A DNA stretch of 64,000 nucleotides from CAVPWP01 sp963709395. GTDB taxonomy: Bacteria; Pseudomonadota; Alphaproteobacteria; Rhodobacterales; Rhodobacteraceae. Location of the stretch: NCBI GenBank assembly GCA_963709395.1, contig CAVPWP010000008.1, positions 372,001 to 436,000 of the forward strand, written 5' to 3'. The number at the start of each line of letters is the position of its first letter. Position 1 is the stretch's first letter. The notes under the pieces were generated by a model, which ran no database searches, had not been told where the DNA came from, and saw nothing but the letters and a program-made list of their open reading frames with translations. The translations under genes and the position numbers were made by a program. Below, in pieces: positions 8,860 to 17,238 of this stretch.

Positions 8860-10184
8860 TGATGCAGAGACAGCTTGATCCAACGGACCAGGCGCATTCG
8901 GTGCCCGCCACCGTGGCCACGGTGCGCGACCTCAAGGTTCATTTCCAGTCGAAGCGGGGCATCGTGCATTCCGTCGACGGCGTGAGCTTCGAGATCCGCG
9001 ATGGCGAAACCCTGGGCCTCGTCGGCGAGACCGGCTGCGGAAAAAGCGTGACCGGGCGATCGTTCCTGCGCCTGCTGCCGGTGCCTCCGGGCATCCTGGC
9101 CGGTGGGTCGGTGACATTCCGACCCCATGCGGTCTGCGCCGAGTGCGAGGGCCACGGTTGCGCGTCATGCGACCAGACCGGGCGACGGGCGGTGTCCTGC
9201 CCGAAATGCGCGGGCCAGGGCTGCAAGACCTGTGACGGGACGGGTGCCGAAACCGTCGATCTCATGGGAATCTCGGGCGAAGAGATGCGGGCGATCCGCG
9301 GCGACCGGATTGCCATGATCTTCCAGGATCCCGGCAAGGCGCTGAACCCGACGATGACCATCGGGGCGCAGCTGTCCGAGGTGTTCCTTCAGCACCGCAG
9401 CGTCGAGCTGCTGGAGGCGGCGGGTTTTTCATCGGCCGACACCGGGTTTCTTGCACTGGTGCTGCGCCGCTATGCCTCGCAGCGCGACCGCACGCTCGAC
9501 CGGTTCCTGCTGCGGTTCCCGCCCTTGCGCGGGCGCAAGCACAAGATCGACGCCGCGCTGGCCGACATGGTCACCGAGGCTTTGGCCGACACACAGGTTC
9601 CGAACCCCGCCAAGCTCATGGGGCGCTATCCGCACGAGCTTTCGGGCGGCATGAAGCAGCGCGTGATGATCGCGCAGGCCCTGTCGTGCAACCCCGATCT
9701 TCTGATCGCGGACGAACCGACGACCGCGCTCGACGTGACGGTCGAGGCGCGCATCCTCGAGCTGATCCGCGACCTCCAGCTGCGCCGCAGGACAAGCGTG
9801 CTTTACATCAGCCACGATCTGTCGCTGGTGCGCCGGGTCTGTGACCGGGTCGCCGTGATGTATGCGGGGCGCATCGTCGAGATCGGACCGACCGACGAGA
9901 TTTTCCGCAACCCACGCCACCCCTATACCCGCGGCCTTCTGGCGGCAGTGCCGACGGCCGGGACGCCACGGGGCGGTCTTGCCGCCATCGCGGGGACGGT
10001 GCCTGAACTGGTCAACCCCAAGGCGGCCTGCCGCTTTGCCGGCCGCTGTCAGTTCGAGACCGAGGCCTGCCTCAAGTTCGACCCTGAACTTGGCCGGGTG
10101 TCAGACGGGCATTCGGTCGCGTGTTTCATCGACCATGCGCCGCCCTCGGGCGCGCGCCCGAGCTTCGAGAAGGTCACAGCATGA
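8859..10184 (+). CDS. Peptide-type ABC transporter ATPase (DppD-like) with DnaJ-like zinc-finger insertion
   Basis: Starting at ATG 8859 (GTG 8856 and ATG 8862 are alternatives) the product is 441 residues, against about 330 usual for DppD. Walker A GETGCGKS is at 56-63; the signature LSGGMKQR and Walker B LLIADEPTTALD follow normally. Between Walker A and the Q-loop there is an insertion with eight cysteines at 93, 96, 101, 104, 114, 117, 122 and 125, arranged as two CxxC-x4-CxxC modules with G-rich spacers and a following T-G. This is the layout of the DnaJ cysteine-rich zinc domain. A second insertion of about 60 residues follows the Q-loop region. The usual C-terminal oligopeptide-binding tail with cysteines (CRFAGRCQFETEAC) is present. 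It energises import together with the ATPase of the next gene. Confidence 0.9.
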   Translation: MMQRQLDPTDQAHSVPATVATVRDLKVHFQSKRGIVHSVDGVSFEIRDGETLGLVGETGCGKSVTGRSFLRLLPVPPGILAGGSVTFRPHAVCAECEGHGCASCDQTGRRAVSCPKCAGQGCKTCDGTGAETVDLMGISGEEMRAIRGDRIAMIFQDPGKALNPTMTIGAQLSEVFLQHRSVELLEAAGFSSADTGFLALVLRRYASQRDRTLDRFLLRFPPLRGRKHKIDAALADMVTEALADTQVPNPAKLMGRYPHELSGGMKQRVMIAQALSCNPDLLIADEPTTALDVTVEARILELIRDLQLRRRTSVLYISHDLSLVRRVCDRVAVMYAGRIVEIGPTDEIFRNPRHPYTRGLLAAVPTAGTPRGGLAAIAGTVPELVNPKAACRFAGRCQFETEACLKFDPELGRVSDGHSVACFIDHAPPSGARPSFEKVTA

Positions 10185-11560
10185 GCGCCGATCCCAATCC
10201 GCATGATCCTGCGAACCGTGCGCATCCCGCCGATGACGTGATCCTCGCCGTCCGCAATCTGCGCAAGTACTACCCGATCCGCGAAGGCGCGATCCAGCGC
10301 GTCGTCGGCCACGTCCGCGCGGTCGACGGCGTGAGCTTCGATATCCGTCGGGGCGAGACCCTTGGACTCGTCGGCGAAAGCGGCTGTGGCAAGACCACCC
10401 TTGGCCGCTGCGTGAGCGGGCTGTCATCGGCCACGATGGGCGGCGTCTACTATGACCTCTCCGCAGATGAGGCCGCGTTGCTCGACCGCCTGTCGGAGTC
10501 TCCCGACGCCAAACACAGCGCGGCCGATCTGCAGGAGCTTGCGCGGATCGACGCCCGGCACCGGATCGACCGGCTCGAAGGGCCAAGCGCGCGGCAGTTT
10601 CGCCGCAATTGTCAGATGGTCTTCCAGGACAGCTTTGCCTCGCTGAACCCGCGCCACCTTGTGATCGACCTCGTCGGTCGTCCCCTGCGCGTCTACAAGG
10701 AGGCGGTGGGCGCAGACCTGACCGAGCGCGTCGTCGAACTGCTCGAACAGGTGGGTCTTGGCCGGCAGCACCTCTATCGCTACCCGCACCAGTTCTCGGG
10801 CGGCCAGCGGCAGCGTATCTCGATCGCGCGGGCGCTGGCGCTGAACCCCGAGCTGATCGTTCTGGACGAGCCCACAAGCGCGCTCGACGTGTCCGTGCAG
10901 GCGCAGATCCTGAACCTTCTGAGCGATCTGCAGAAGGAACGGAACCTCGCCTATCTCTTCGTGACGCACGACCTGTCGGTGGTGCGCCACATGGCCGACC
11001 GCCTGGTCGTGATGTATCTGGGCAAGGTGGCCGAGGCGGGCGAGACCGGGCAGGTCTTCGACGCGCCCCAGCACCCCTACACCCGCGCCCTGATGGATGC
11101 GAAGCCCGACCTCGAGGAGCAGGACGACGGCACCGAGATCCGGGGACTGGAAGGCACCGTTCCCGACCCGGCGCGCCCGCCCCAGGGCTGCCGCTTCCAC
11201 ACCCGCTGCACCTACGCCACCGTGAACTGCGGCTGGGAGATCGACGATGTCGTGCGCTGGCTCGAGGATAAGGGCGGGCATTTTGATCGTTTGTCCGGGG
11301 TGACCCGCGCCTCCGAATTCGCGGCCGAGCTTGCCTTCGAGGACGAAGCCTCGGCCGCGGGGCTCGTGTCCGCGCTGAACACGGGCGAAGTGCCGGTCGC
11401 GATGCGCGCGGCCCTCGAGACCCTCGACCAGCAAGGCAGCCGGGTGAACATCGCCTTCCGCGAGGTGCCCGAAGTGCCCCTGACCAAGCGTGGGCCATCG
11501 CACAGCGCGGCCTGCCTGCTGGACCCTGACGAGTTTCAGCAGCTGGGAAGACAGACGTGA
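10181..11560 (+). CDS. Peptide-type ABC transporter ATPase (DppF-like), extended
   Basis: ATG 10181 overlaps the preceding stop (ATGA), so the in-frame ATG 60 bases upstream is rejected. The product has 459 residues, against about 330 for DppF. Walker A GESGCGKTT begins near residue 65, the Q-loop is MVFQDSFASLNP, the signature FSGGQRQR, and Walker B VLDEPTSALD. About 40 extra residues (SADEAALLDRLSESP and following) separate Walker A from the Q-loop. After the usual C-terminal CRFHTRCTYA motif there are about 90 additional residues of unknown role. These insertions occur at the same place as the zinc-finger insertion of the partner ATPase, suggesting a distinct transporter subfamily. Confidence 0.9.
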   Translation: MSADPNPHDPANRAHPADDVILAVRNLRKYYPIREGAIQRVVGHVRAVDGVSFDIRRGETLGLVGESGCGKTTLGRCVSGLSSATMGGVYYDLSADEAALLDRLSESPDAKHSAADLQELARIDARHRIDRLEGPSARQFRRNCQMVFQDSFASLNPRHLVIDLVGRPLRVYKEAVGADLTERVVELLEQVGLGRQHLYRYPHQFSGGQRQRISIARALALNPELIVLDEPTSALDVSVQAQILNLLSDLQKERNLAYLFVTHDLSVVRHMADRLVVMYLGKVAEAGETGQVFDAPQHPYTRALMDAKPDLEEQDDGTEIRGLEGTVPDPARPPQGCRFHTRCTYATVNCGWEIDDVVRWLEDKGGHFDRLSGVTRASEFAAELAFEDEASAAGLVSALNTGEVPVAMRAALETLDQQGSRVNIAFREVPEVPLTKRGPSHSAACLLDPDEFQQLGRQT

Positions 11561-12465
11561 CCGACATCGACCCCGAGAACGTGCATCTGACCGAAGTCGT
11601 GGACGGTCAGACCGTCCACCTCATGTATGTCGAAGTGTGGGATGGCCTCTACACGCCCATCGGCGTGCGGCTTCCCGAGGGCGACGGCCCGTTCCCGATG
11701 GTCCTTCTGGCGGCGGGCAACGGCGGCGAGGGGATGCGCTGGGTGCGCAATGCCGTGCGCAACCGGGCCTATATCCAGGACCGGCTGGCCGAGGCCGGGA
11801 TGGCGTCGGCATGGCTGCGCTACCGCACCGAGGTCGAGCTTGGCTACAACAACGGCGGCGCGCTGGTCCGCGACAAGCGGCAGGGGCGCGAGATGTTCAA
11901 CCGCTCGCCCCTGGAATACGAGGACGAGATCGCGGTCATCGAGTACTTGAAATCGCTGCCCTGGGTCGACGGCGACAGGATCGGCCTGATCGGGATGAGC
12001 CACGGCGGCGAGATGGCGCTGAAGATCGCGTCGGAATATCACGGCGTGGCGGCCGCGGTTGCCAGCGAGCCCGCCGCGCACGAGTTCCTTGCGCTGACGC
12101 CCGACAACACCGCCTTCGTCAACGAGGAAACCCAGCTTCGCAACATCGAAGAGATGCGGATGGCCGAGGTCGAGAAGGTGCGCGGCCGGATCGACATGGA
12201 CATCGCGACCGCCCGCATCGCGCCGATCGACACGCCGTTCCTGGTGATGGGCCGCGACGAAGACCACCTTCAGGGCATCTTCCGCACCAGCTACGACCTT
12301 CTGGCCGAGGCGGGCAAGGACGTCGAATGGGTCAGCTATGACCACGATTTCCATGGCTACGTCTTCCCCGTGCGCGGCGCAGACGGCGAATACGAATTGA
12401 ACGACGTGCAGATCGGCGCGATCGACCACGTCGTTCAATGGCTGAAGGGGCGCCTTGGCGTTTGA
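11557..12465 (+). CDS. Alpha/beta hydrolase (S9/dienelactone-hydrolase-like)
   Basis: The product has 302 residues, starting at GTG 11557 in a GTGA overlap with the ATPase gene. The nucleophile elbow is G-M-S-H-G with Ser148. The likely acid is Asp234 or Asp236 (GRDEDH) and the likely base His266 (YDHDFHGY). No signal peptide is seen, so the enzyme is cytoplasmic. Being last in the importer operon it probably acts on the imported compound or a product of it; this is inference. Together with the divergent hydrolase at 3865-5004 the importer is flanked by two different serine hydrolases. A terminator follows within 30 bases. Confidence 0.82.
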   Translation: MTDIDPENVHLTEVVDGQTVHLMYVEVWDGLYTPIGVRLPEGDGPFPMVLLAAGNGGEGMRWVRNAVRNRAYIQDRLAEAGMASAWLRYRTEVELGYNNGGALVRDKRQGREMFNRSPLEYEDEIAVIEYLKSLPWVDGDRIGLIGMSHGGEMALKIASEYHGVAAAVASEPAAHEFLALTPDNTAFVNEETQLRNIEEMRMAEVEKVRGRIDMDIATARIAPIDTPFLVMGRDEDHLQGIFRTSYDLLAEAGKDVEWVSYDHDFHGYVFPVRGADGEYELNDVQIGAIDHVVQWLKGRLGV

Positions 12466-12491
12466 CCGGCCGGACCGGGTTACCTCCGACT

Positions 12492-12528
12492 AGACCCCTG
12501 TTGCCTGACCGGCGGCGGGGGTCTTTTT
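12492..12528 (+). terminator. Rho-independent terminator of the peptide-importer operon
   Basis: Stem AGACCCC (12492-12498) pairs with GGGGTCT (12518-12524), enclosing a partly paired GC-rich loop, and is followed by a run of T. It lies 26 bases after the last stop codon of the operon. Confidence 0.7.
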
Positions 12529-12554
12529 CGTCGGGCGACATTCGACGGGGACGG

Positions 12555-13565
12555 CTAGGGCGCGTCCCCGGCCAGGCGGCGCGCCACCTCGAGATAGCGG
12601 GTGGGCACAGCGATACCGTCGGTCTGCGCCCGTGCGACTGCAGCGGCGCGGCGCGCACCCGGAAGGCGGGCGCCGTCGACGGCAAGAACGGTCGTCAATA
12701 GCGCGGCAAGGCGCTGACCGAAAGCCACCGGGTCCGGCGGGCGCAGCGCGATCAGGAACTGGCCGACGCCCGGGGGCGGGCCGTCGGCATCGAAGAACGA
12801 CGAGGCTTGCGTGCTTTGGGATGCGCCGGTCATGGCCGAGGCGAAGATCTCGACCATCAGCGCCAGCGCCGTGCCCTTCGCCCCGCCAATCGGGATCATC
12901 GAGCCATCAAGGGCGGCGACCGGGTCGGTGGTCGGCTGGCCGTCGCGGTCAAGCGCCCAGCCCTCGGGAATGGGAACGCGGGTCTTCTTGGCGTGCATCA
13001 CCTTGCCGCGCGCGACCCGGGACAGCGACAGATCAATGACCAGCGGATCGCCGTCCGGCCGGGGTGCTGCAAAGGCGATGGGGTTCGTGCCATAGACCGG
13101 TGTCGCGCCACCCCAGGGGGCGATCGACGCCGGGGCATTCGCGAACATCAGCGCGACCAGGCCTTCACGCGCAAGCCGGTCCACGTGGTAGGACAGGGCG
13201 CCGCAATGATGCGACCGGGTGACCGACATCGTGGCGCTTCCGCGCTTGCGGGCCAGGGCGGCCCCTTCGGCAATGGCGAGGTCGAGCGCCGGGTAGGCAA
13301 AGCCGAAGCCAGCGTCGATCATCAGCCCCGTGTCGCTTGCCGCGGTGCAGGTCACGGTGGCGTCGGCGCGGATCTTGCCGCTGCGCACCTGCCCGACATA
13401 GTCCTCGAGGCGGGAGAACCCGTGCCCAGCCTGACCTTCGGCCTCGGCCGCGACAAGGGCGGCGGCGACGGAAAGCGCCGCCGGTCCGGGCACGCCGTTC
13501 GAACGGAAGGCGCGGACGAGGAGGTCCTCGGCCGCGCCCAATTCGATGCGTTCTGTCTGTTCCAT
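12555..13565 (-). CDS. LDH2-family 2-hydroxyacid dehydrogenase (malate/L-lactate/(R)-sulfolactate type)
   Basis: The product has 336 residues from ATG 13565; an in-frame start at 13616 would overlap the upstream gene and is not preferred. Family landmarks include GHGFSRLEDYVGQVRSG near the N-terminus, the RSHHCGALSYH segment with the catalytic histidine, and the GTNPIAFAAP and GGAKGTALALM motifs. The enzymes oxidise 2-hydroxyacids with NAD(P). It is the last gene of an operon with a SAF-domain subunit and a UxaA/SuyB-type lyase. In that setting ComC-like (R)-sulfolactate dehydrogenase is one reasonable reading, because ComC belongs to this family and occurs with SuyAB in sulfolactate users; altronate- or galactarate-type substrates are the alternative. 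Confidence 0.82.
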   Translation of the reverse strand: MEQTERIELGAAEDLLVRAFRSNGVPGPAALSVAAALVAAEAEGQAGHGFSRLEDYVGQVRSGKIRADATVTCTAASDTGLMIDAGFGFAYPALDLAIAEGAALARKRGSATMSVTRSHHCGALSYHVDRLAREGLVALMFANAPASIAPWGGATPVYGTNPIAFAAPRPDGDPLVIDLSLSRVARGKVMHAKKTRVPIPEGWALDRDGQPTTDPVAALDGSMIPIGGAKGTALALMVEIFASAMTGASQSTQASSFFDADGPPPGVGQFLIALRPPDPVAFGQRLAALLTTVLAVDGARLPGARRAAAVARAQTDGIAVPTRYLEVARRLAGDAP

Positions 13566-13612
13566 GGCGGGCTTTCCCGGCCGGGCGGCCTGTCGGGCCG
13601 CCCGGGATGATG

Positions 13613-14792
13613 TCACGCGCTTCTGTAGAGCTTGGTCATCGAGAACTCGCGATGCCCCAGCGCCTCGGCGGCGGTGTTGCGGCCGTTCGCGGTGCGGCGG
13701 ACCATCTCGATCAGCGCGTCGCCGGCCTGGTCGATCGTCATCTCGCGGCGCAGGATGCCCGAGACATCGACATCGACATGCTCGCTCATCGTGCGGATCG
13801 TGCGCGGGTTCGCCGAGATCTTGATGACCGGCACGATCGGGTTGCCGACCACGTTACCCTGGCCGGTGGGGAAGGTATGGATGACATATCCTCCCGCCGC
13901 CATCAGCGTCACGCATTCCGCCGCTGCCGACGAACTGTCCATGAAGTAGAGACCGGCGCCCGACTGTGGCGCCTCGGCCGGTTCGAGGATATCGATGTAG
14001 CGCGAACTGCGCCCGATCTTCTCGAGGTTGCCAAGCGCCTTTTCCTCGATCGTGGTCAGGCCGCCCTCGATATTGCCCTTCGTGGGCTGGCTGTCCGACA
14101 GGTCGTCGGTCTGGTGGGCGAAGATCACGTCGTCCTGGTAGGCCTTCCACATCTTGTACCAGCGCTCGCCGACCTCGTCGTTGATCGCGCGCGCCTTGCA
14201 GATGTGCTCGGCCCCGGTGATCTCCGAGGTTTCGCCGAAGCAGCCGTAGATGCCCTCGGGCAACAGCTTGTCGTACATGTTGCCGACCGTGGGGCAGGAC
14301 CCGAGACCGGTCGTGGTGTCGCTTTCACCGCACTTGGTCGAGATCCAGAGCTCGGACATCGCGCATTCCTCACGCTGAAGTTCCGAGGCATAGTGCACCA
14401 TCTCCTTGGCGGCGCGGCTGGCGTCCATGATGGTCTTCAGGTCGCCGTTCTGTTCGATCGAGAAGCCCTGAACGGGCTTGCCCGTCACCGCGATGCCATC
14501 GACGACGCGCTGGGTCCAGCCCGGTTCGATGCCGATCACGACGACGGCGGCCACGTTGGGGTTGGCGCCGGTGCCGATGATCGTCCGGAAATGCAGGTCG
14601 AGATCCTCGCCGAACTGCAGACGGCCATAGGCATGCGGGATCGCCATCGTGCCCTTGATGTTGTTCGCCACCGCCTCGCAGGCGGCGTTCGAGATATCGT
14701 CGAGCGGGCAGGATGAGCACGTGGTTGCGCACGCCGACCCGGCCGTTGTCGCGGCGATAGCCCTGAAAGGTGATGTCCGAATATCCGTCCAT
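13613..14792 (-). pseudogene. UxaA/SuyB-type lyase large subunit, interrupted by a +1 frameshift
   Basis: Two frames join to give one normal protein of about 392 residues. The N-terminal part (ITFQGYRRDNGRVGVRNHVLILP) runs from ATG 14792 to about 14708. The frame then continues one base out of register as DDISNAACEAVANNIKGTMA and stays open to the stop at 13613. Removing one G from the GGG run at 14706-14708 restores the family consensus. Conserved motifs include STKCGESDTTTG with a likely cluster or metal cysteine, and FPTGQGNVVGNP. The family covers altronate and galactarate dehydratases and the SuyB subunit of (2R)-sulfolactate sulfo-lyase; the short separate SAF subunit upstream fits SuyA/SuyB well. 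It could be a true pseudogene or a sequencing insertion. Confidence 0.8.
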
Positions 14793-14797
14793 GTCGC

Positions 14798-15085
14798 TTA
14801 CCACCGCTTTGTCTTGAGGTTGTGGGTATGGACGTGTTCGCCCTTGCCGATCGCGTTCACGATCTTGCCGATATCCTCGCCGTACTTGATCGCGGTGTCG
14901 CCCGCCGAGAGATCCTTCAGCGCGATCTTGTGCCCGATCGGCACATCGGCGCGCGCCTCGAGCTCGAAGCTCGAATCATCGGCGGTCACGACGCACAGCA
15001 TCTTGGTGCCGGCCTTCAGTCCTTCAACCACGACGACGCCCATGTTGTCATGGTGATCGTGGACAAGCAGATGCGGAATGGTCAC
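14798..15085 (-). CDS. SAF-domain small subunit of a UxaA/SuyA-type lyase
   Basis: The product has 95 residues, the normal size for a stand-alone SAF subunit. It contains the HDHHDNMGVVV segment and the ADVPIGHKIALKDLSAGDTAIKYG motif typical of the N-terminal domain of altronate dehydratase and of SuyA. In (2R)-sulfolactate sulfo-lyase, SuyA (about 95 residues) and SuyB are separate subunits that release sulfite from 3-sulfolactate to give pyruvate. The gene is first in a three-gene minus-strand operon and lies 5 bases before the large-subunit start. The operator palindrome at 15111-15124 is just upstream, with a GGAGGAGGA ribosome site (15088-15096) before ATG 15085. Confidence 0.82.
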   Translation of the reverse strand: MTIPHLLVHDHHDNMGVVVVEGLKAGTKMLCVVTADDSSFELEARADVPIGHKIALKDLSAGDTAIKYGEDIGKIVNAIGKGEHVHTHNLKTKRW

Positions 15086-15110
15086 GGGTCCTCCTCCTCT
15101 TCAATCTTAT

Positions 15111-15124
15111 GTCTTATATAAGAC
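15111..15124. promoter_or_regulatory. Palindromic operator between the lyase operon and its GntR regulator
   Basis: GTCTTATATAAGAC is a perfect 14-base palindrome in a locally AT-rich island; further TCTTAT and TTAAGAC half-sites flank it on both sides. The position, 26 bases from the lyase operon start and 69 bases from the regulator start, is that of an autoregulatory GntR/HutC operator. Inference: the regulator at 15193-15918 binds it and is released by the pathway substrate. Confidence 0.7.
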
Positions 15125-15192
15125 TTAAGACTCTGGACGAGTCAATCGGCGCGGATAGAATGGACGCGCGTACCGGGCGTGGAGATGGTCAC

Positions 15193-15918
15193 ATGGATCA
15201 GGCATCGGGAATCGGGCTGAGGCCGCTGTACCTGCAGGTGCGCGAACGCCTTCTGCGCCGATTGATCGACGGCGACTGGCAGCCGGGCGACCTCATACCC
15301 AGCGAAACGCAGCTTGCGTCGGAGTACCAGGTCAGCCAGGGCACGGTGCGCAAGGCCATCGACACCATGGTGCGCGAGAACCTGCTGCGCCGGCGGCAGG
15401 GGCGGGGGACTTTCGTGGCGACCTCCGACGACGACAGGTTCGTGTTCCAGTTCTTTCGACTGCAACCCGACGATGGCGGGCGGGTGATTCCCTCCTCGCG
15501 GGTGTTGTCGGCGGGCCGCGCGCCGGCGCCCCGGGACGTGGCCGCGGCGCTTGGTCTGCCCGCCGGGGGCGAGGTGTTGCGGATCCGCCGGATCAGGCTT
15601 CTGTCCGGGGTCCCGGCGCTGACCGAGCGGATCTTCCTCGACGCCGCGCGGTTCGACTCGTTTCCCGCCGCGCGGGATACGCCGAACAATCTCTACGATC
15701 TTTATTCGCGGCAGTGGGGGGTCACCATCGGGCGGACCGAGGAACGACTGAAGGCCGTGGCGGCCGATGCCGATGAGGCGCGGCACCTTGGCTGCGCGCC
15801 GGGCACGCCGCTCCTGCAGATCGAACGCATCGCGCGGGATCTCGAGGATGCGCCGACCGAATACCGCCTTTCGCGCTGCCTGACCGGTGGTGCGCACTAC
15901 TTCAACCAGCTCAGCTGA
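15193..15918 (+). CDS. GntR/HutC-family transcriptional regulator (UTRA domain)
   Basis: The product has 241 residues from ATG 15193. The N-terminal winged helix (about residues 8-75) contains PLYLQVRERLLRRLIDGDW, PSETQLASEYQVSQGTVRKA and RRQGRGTFVA, the canonical GntR pattern. The C-terminal half (about 90-235) is a UTRA effector domain of HutC type. It is divergent from the SAF/UxaA-type lyase operon with the 14-base palindrome between them, which indicates local control of that operon. An in-frame ATG at 15109 would place coding sequence over the operator and is rejected. Confidence 0.88.
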   Translation: MDQASGIGLRPLYLQVRERLLRRLIDGDWQPGDLIPSETQLASEYQVSQGTVRKAIDTMVRENLLRRRQGRGTFVATSDDDRFVFQFFRLQPDDGGRVIPSSRVLSAGRAPAPRDVAAALGLPAGGEVLRIRRIRLLSGVPALTERIFLDAARFDSFPAARDTPNNLYDLYSRQWGVTIGRTEERLKAVAADADEARHLGCAPGTPLLQIERIARDLEDAPTEYRLSRCLTGGAHYFNQLS

Positions 15919-15930
15919 CCGTCCCGCGGT

Positions 15931-17169
15931 CTACGGCGCGCCGAGATGGCGGATACTGCGCAGCCCCGGGAACCAGCGCAGCCAGAGCCCGGCCACCGCC
16001 AGCGCGCCGATGCCGCCGATCGCGACAGCCGCCACCGGGCCGATGAAGGCCGCCATCGTCCCCGCCCGGAAGGCGCCAAGCTCGTTCGAGGCGCCGATGA
16101 AGACCTGGTTCACGGCATTGACGCGTCCGCGCAACTCGTCCGGTGTCCAGAGTTGAACGAGCGTGCCGCGCACGAACACGCCGATCATGTCGCATCCGCC
16201 GATCAGGACCAGCGCCGCGATCGACAGCCAGAAGACCTCGGAAAAGGCGAAGACAAGGGTGAAGACGCCAAAGCCCGCGACGCTTGCGAAAAGCATATGG
16301 CCCGCGTGGTCCCGGATCGGGTTGACCATGAGGTAGAGGCCGACGCCGATCGCCCCCACCGCCGGCGCGGCGCGCAAGAGACCAAGGCCCGTCGGCCCGA
16401 CATTCAGGATATCGCTGGCATAGATCGGCATGAGCGCCATGGCCCCGCCGAGGATCACCACGAAGAGGTCGAGCGTCACCGCCCCCAGCACGACCTTTTC
16501 CCTGAAGATATAGCGCAGTCCGGCACTCAGCGCCTCCCAGCCCGCGTTCTGGATCGGCAGACGATGGGCCGCGCGCGGAATCCGCGCGGTCAGCACTGCG
16601 GCCAGGACCATGAGGCCAAGGGCCGCCAGATAGGCGAGGTCGGGCCGGATGGCATAGAGGATGCCGCCTGCGACCGGGCCGCAGATCGTGGCCAGGTTAT
16701 GCGCCGTCGAATTCAGCGTGATCGCATTGGAAAGGTCGTGGGCCGGCACGAGGTTCGGCACGATCGCCTGCCGCGCCGGATTGAAGAAGGCGCGGGCGGT
16801 GCCGAAGATCGCCAGCAGCAGGAAGATGCTCAGCACATTGGTTTCAGGCTGGCGGGCGAGGGCCGCCATCGCGCCCGCGCATGCGGCCATGATCAGAAGA
16901 CTCAGGCCGATGATGCCGCGCCGCGAAAACCGGTCCGCCACGGCGCCGGTGACAAGAACCAGAAGCAGCGCGGGGGCAAACTGGGACAGCCCGACAAGGC
17001 CAAGGTCGAACGGGTCCCGCGTGAGGTCATAGACCTGCCACCCGACCGCGACGGTCTGGATCTGAACGGCGAACCCCGTGCAGACCATCGCCAGCCAGTA
17101 GCTTGGAAACCCCTTGTGCCGGAAGGCCGGGAATTTGGCGGAGGGCGCGACGCCGGCGCTATCGGACAT
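15931..17169 (-). CDS. MFS transporter (EntS/MFS_3-like exporter family)
   Basis: The product has 412 residues with about 12 predicted helices. The N-terminal GFPSYWLAMVCTGFAVQIQTVAVGWQVYDLT segment, with its glutamine and tryptophan, and the GAVADRFSRRGIIGLS loop are typical of the EntS-like branch of MFS exporters. It has no binding-protein partner. The 3' end faces the GntR gene with only 12 bases between the stops. The FCD-type regulator downstream of its start (17239-17967) is on the same strand 69 bases away and may be cotranscribed with it. The substrate is unknown. Confidence 0.85.
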   Translation of the reverse strand: MSDSAGVAPSAKFPAFRHKGFPSYWLAMVCTGFAVQIQTVAVGWQVYDLTRDPFDLGLVGLSQFAPALLLVLVTGAVADRFSRRGIIGLSLLIMAACAGAMAALARQPETNVLSIFLLLAIFGTARAFFNPARQAIVPNLVPAHDLSNAITLNSTAHNLATICGPVAGGILYAIRPDLAYLAALGLMVLAAVLTARIPRAAHRLPIQNAGWEALSAGLRYIFREKVVLGAVTLDLFVVILGGAMALMPIYASDILNVGPTGLGLLRAAPAVGAIGVGLYLMVNPIRDHAGHMLFASVAGFGVFTLVFAFSEVFWLSIAALVLIGGCDMIGVFVRGTLVQLWTPDELRGRVNAVNQVFIGASNELGAFRAGTMAAFIGPVAAVAIGGIGALAVAGLWLRWFPGLRSIRHLGAP

Positions 17170-17238
17170 GGCGGCGATCCGCGGCCCTGAACTGGTCTTT
17201 GATCATTCTGTGCCGCGTTGCCTTGCCGATGCCACCTG

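Noticed and set aside
14700..14710. Programmed ribosomal frameshifting in the lyase gene
   Set aside because: No slippery heptamer or downstream structure typical of recoding was recognised, and six other genes show the same kind of break, so a general insertion error is simpler.
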